Source of the DNA: DSNY01 sp037446035
Lineage (GTDB): Bacteria; Pseudomonadota; Gammaproteobacteria; Burkholderiales; Burkholderiaceae_F
Length of the DNA stretch: 43,243 nucleotides
Reading direction: 5' to 3'
Assembly: GCA_037446035.1 (NCBI GenBank)
Contig: JBBIJJ010000008.1
Location: forward strand, 1 to 43,243
Part shown: one piece after another, positions 40,523 through 43,243 of the stretch
Layout: each line of letters opens with the position of its first letter
Position numbering within the stretch: position 1 is the first letter of the stretch
Made by a program: the position numbers and the translations under genes
Notes under the pieces: generated by a model
Told to the model about the DNA's origin: nothing
What the model saw: the letters and a program-made list of their open reading frames with translations, nothing else
The model's database searches: none

Positions 40523-43243
40523 CCCCTTGCCGCTGCTCGTCGCCGCCGCGCTGCTCGCCGGCTGCTCGAGCGCGTCCAAGCGCGCGCAGGCACCCGAGCC
40601 GCCGACGCTGAAGTCGCTCGCCAGCCGCGCGATCCAGGTCGACGCCGATCCGGGGGTCAAGGCGAACGAGGAGGTCGCGGCGAAGGCGTACCGCGACTTC
40701 CTCGCGACCGCGCCGCGGGAACCGCACCGGCGCGAGGCGCTGCGCCGGCTCGGCGATCTGGAAATGGACCGGATCGATGCGCAGTCCGCGGGCGCAGACG
40801 CGCAGGCGGGCGCGGCCGACTATCGGGCGGCGATCGCGCGCTACACGGACTATCTGAAGGCGTATCCGAACGCGCCCGACAACGATCGCGTGCTGTACCA
40901 GCTCGCGCGCGCGTACGAGCTCAACGGCGAACTGGAGACGGCGCTGAAGACGCTCGACCGGCTGGTCGAGGCCTATCCGGCCACGCGCCACAAGGAGGAA
41001 GCACAGTTCCGCCGCGGCGAGCTGCTGTTCACGTTGCGCAACTACGCCAAGGCGGAGGCGGCCTACGCGCAGACGATGGCCGGCGGCCGCGACACGCCCT
41101 ACTACGAGCGCTCGCTGTACATGCACGGCTGGTCGCTGTTCAAGCAGGGCCGGCTCGAGGAGGCGCTGCATTCGTTCTTCGGCGTGCTCGATCTGCAGCT
41201 CGCCGGCCGCGGCGACGAAAGCGACCTGGAGAAACTCGCGGGGCTGACGCGCGCCGACCGCGAACTGGTCGAGGACACCTTTCGCGTAACGAGCCTGAGC
41301 CTGGAGAACCTGCAGGGCGCCGCGTCGATCCCGCCGTACATCACGACGCCGGTGCGGCGCGAGTACGAATTCCGCGTCTACCAGCAACTGGGCGAGCTGT
41401 ACATCAAGCAGGACCGCGTCAAGGACGCCGCCGACACCTTCACCGCGTTCGCGCAGCGCCATCCGCTGCACAAGGAGTCGCCGGTGCTGCAGGCGCGCGT
41501 GATCGACATCTACGCGAAGAACGGCTTCGCCACCCTCGCGCTCGACGCCAAGAAGCAGTACGTCGTGCATTACGGCGTCGGCAGCGAGTTCCAGCGCGCC
41601 AACCCGGCCGGCTGGCAGCGCAGCGCCCCACTCGTCAAGACCCACCTCGAGGAACTGGCGCGCCATCATCACGCGGCCGCGCAGAAGAGCAAGCGGACCG
41701 AGGACTACCAGGAAGCGGTGCGCTGGTACCGCAGCTACCTCGCCTCGTTTCCGAACGATCCGCAGGCGGCGCACAACAACTTCCTGCTCGCCGAGCTGCT
41801 GTACGAGGACCGCCGCTATGCCGAGGCGGCTGCCGAATACGAGAAGTCCGCATACAAGTATCCGAAGCACGACAGGGCCGCCGACGCCGGCTATGCGGCG
41901 CTGCTGGCCTACGCGCAGCTCGAAAAGCGCGCCGCCGCCGGCGAGGCGCGCAGCGTGCAGGTCGCCGGCGTCGACAGCGCGCTGCGCTTTGCGCAGGCGT
42001 TCCCGCAGGATGCGCGGCGCGCCGCGGTGCTGACCAACGCGGCCGAAAGGCTCTACGCGCTGAACGATCCGCAGCGCGCGGTCGAAGTGGCGCAGCGCGT
42101 CGTCGCGCTCGCGCCGCCGGTGGACGCCGCGCAGCGGCGCGTCGCCTGGACCGTGATTGCGCACGCCGCGTTCGACCGCGGCGCCTTCGCCGACGCCGAG
42201 CGCGGCTACCGCGAAGTGCTCGCGCTCGCACCGGCCAACGACGCGCAGCGCGGCGCGCTGACCGAGAAGCTCGCCGCTTCGGTCTACAAGCAGGGCGAGC
42301 AGGCACAGGCGCAGGGCAAGCTCGCCGATGCGGTCGCGCACTTCAACCGGGTCGGCGCGCTGGCGCCCGGCTCGACCGTCGCCGCGACCGCGCAGTACGA
42401 CGCGGCGGCCGCGCTGATCGCGCTGAAGGACTGGGCCGGCGCGACCCGGCTGCTGACCGACTTCCGCACGCGCTATCCCAAGCACCCGCTGCAGGACGAG
42501 GTGACCAGCAAGCTCGCCGCCGCGCATCTGGAGCAGGGCCAGTGGGCGCAGGCCGCCGGCGAGTTCGAACGCATCGCCGCGGCGGGCCGCGATCCGCAGC
42601 TCGCGCGCGCAGGTCTGTGGCAGGCGGCCGAGATGTACGAGAAGGCCGGCGCGCGCGCGCAGGCCGCGCGCGTGTACGAGCGCTATGCGAAGCAGTATCC
42701 GGAGCCGCTCGAAGCGTCGGTCGAAGCGCGCTACCGGCTCGCGAAGATCGCGAAGGACGACGGCAACGCCGCGCGCGCGCTGGCGCTGATGCGCGAAGTG
42801 CAGAAGGCCGACCAGACCGCCGGACGCGCCCGCACCGACCGCACGCGCTATCTGGGCGCGCTGGCCACGCTGGCGCTGGCGCAGCCGCTCGCCGACGACT
42901 ACCGCAAGGTGGCGCTGGTCGAGCCGCTGAAGCGCAACCTGAAGCTGAAGAAGGACCGGATGGAAGCGGCGCTGAAGGCGTACGCGGCGGCGGCCGACTA
43001 CGGCGTGGCCGAAGTAGCGACCGCGGCGACCTTTCACACCGCGGAGCTGTATCGCGACTTCGGCAAGTCGATGCTCGATTCGCAGCGGCCGAAGGGGCTG
43101 AAGAAGGACGAGCTCGAGCAGTACAACGTGCTGCTCGAGGAGCAGGCCTTCCCGTTCGAGGAAAAGGCGATCGAGCTGCACGAGGTCAACGCCAAACGCA
43201 CGACCGCCGGCGTCTACGACCCATGGGTGCGCGCGAGCTACGG
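40506..43243 (+). CDS. large TPR lipoprotein (truncated by window edge; possible GltD/NfsD-like)
   Basis: At least 912 residues; the reading frame is open to the right edge. GTG 40506 gives a lipoprotein signal (VRRPTSPLPLLVAAALLAGC, Cys20). Many TPR units follow, for example ALRRLGDLEMDRIDAQSA, YQLARAYELNGELETALKTL, FRRGELLFTLRNYAKAEAAY, FLLAELLYEDRRYAEAAAEY and YRLAKIAKDDGNAARALAL. The repeats cover nearly the whole length, suggesting a scaffold in the periplasm tethered to a membrane. Antisense ORFs here are shadows. Resemblance to large TPR proteins of the Glt/Nfs systems is inference. The rest of the operon lies outside the window. Confidence 0.85.
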   Translation, partial: MRRPTSPLPLLVAAALLAGCSSASKRAQAPEPPTLKSLASRAIQVDADPGVKANEEVAAKAYRDFLATAPREPHRREALRRLGDLEMDRIDAQSAGADAQAGAADYRAAIARYTDYLKAYPNAPDNDRVLYQLARAYELNGELETALKTLDRLVEAYPATRHKEEAQFRRGELLFTLRNYAKAEAAYAQTMAGGRDTPYYERSLYMHGWSLFKQGRLEEALHSFFGVLDLQLAGRGDESDLEKLAGLTRADRELVEDTFRVTSLSLENLQGAASIPPYITTPVRREYEFRVYQQLGELYIKQDRVKDAADTFTAFAQRHPLHKESPVLQARVIDIYAKNGFATLALDAKKQYVVHYGVGSEFQRANPAGWQRSAPLVKTHLEELARHHHAAAQKSKRTEDYQEAVRWYRSYLASFPNDPQAAHNNFLLAELLYEDRRYAEAAAEYEKSAYKYPKHDRAADAGYAALLAYAQLEKRAAAGEARSVQVAGVDSALRFAQAFPQDARRAAVLTNAAERLYALNDPQRAVEVAQRVVALAPPVDAAQRRVAWTVIAHAAFDRGAFADAERGYREVLALAPANDAQRGALTEKLAASVYKQGEQAQAQGKLADAVAHFNRVGALAPGSTVAATAQYDAAAALIALKDWAGATRLLTDFRTRYPKHPLQDEVTSKLAAAHLEQGQWAQAAGEFERIAAAGRDPQLARAGLWQAAEMYEKAGARAQAARVYERYAKQYPEPLEASVEARYRLAKIAKDDGNAARALALMREVQKADQTAGRARTDRTRYLGALATLALAQPLADDYRKVALVEPLKRNLKLKKDRMEAALKAYAAAADYGVAEVATAATFHTAELYRDFGKSMLDSQRPKGLKKDELEQYNVLLEEQAFPFEEKAIELHEVNAKRTTAGVYDPWVRASY

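Noticed and set aside
40329..43181. 950-residue minus-strand open frame at the right end
   Set aside because: Its composition is the shadow of the plus-strand TPR lipoprotein; it has no domain features, while the plus frame is full of TPR helices and has a lipobox.

Overview
The window is about 43 kb of very GC-rich DNA from a betaproteobacterium, most likely of the order Burkholderiales. This placement is inferred from gene order: mlaFEDACB, yadGH, ibaG, murA, a his operon with a short HisG, hinT, tatABC, degQ/degS-like, mscL, petABC, sspA, sspB. I cannot name a genus or species.

Layout. (1) 1-1468, minus strand: a truncated cupin and a RuBisCO-like protein, translationally coupled. They resemble the pair that routes methylthioribulose phosphate towards isoprenoid precursors in Rhodospirillum rubrum. 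(2) 1643-9798, plus strand: a small secreted protein, the phospholipid-trafficking operon mlaFEDACB, a two-gene ABC-2 exporter, ibaG and murA. All concern the cell envelope. (3) 9905-18370: histidine biosynthesis hisG-D-C-B-H-A, then a counter-oriented parallel beta-helix gene, then hisF-I-E. A nested inverted repeat lies between hisC and hisB. (4) 18485-21212: hinT, tatABC and a Sel1-repeat protein. (5) 21213-21591: a gene-free patch that looks like a decayed mobile element. (6) 21592-27690: a DegS/DegQ-type protease and MscL (minus strand), then the cytochrome bc1 complex petABC and the starvation regulators sspA and sspB. The Rieske protein carries a twin-arginine signal and should use the nearby Tat system. 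(7) 27892-29067: galE (minus) and a tRNA-Thr(UGU). (8) 29068-30019: almost 1 kb without a convincing gene but with strong palindromes and two tiny ORFs that have good ribosome binding sites. (9) 30020-43243 (right edge): one tightly packed plus-strand run of at least eleven genes.

Region 9 is the most interesting part. It encodes an ApbE flavin transferase, a 986-residue triheme lipoprotein with a beta-propeller-like N-terminus (related to hydrazine synthase alpha in architecture), a second cytochrome-like lipoprotein with a CX4CH site, an SH3/outer-membrane barrel protein, a second outer-membrane barrel, a TlpA-type thioredoxin, a DUF4266 lipoprotein ending in GGGCGCN, a DUF3570 outer-membrane protein, a small secreted coiled-coil protein, a 650-residue secreted repeat protein and a TPR lipoprotein of more than 900 residues that runs off the window. 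I read it as a multi-protein assembly spanning periplasm and outer membrane. It combines electron-transfer or flavin parts with TPR and barrel parts reminiscent of the myxobacterial Glt/Nfs machinery. The function is not known to me, and the joint assignment is inference.
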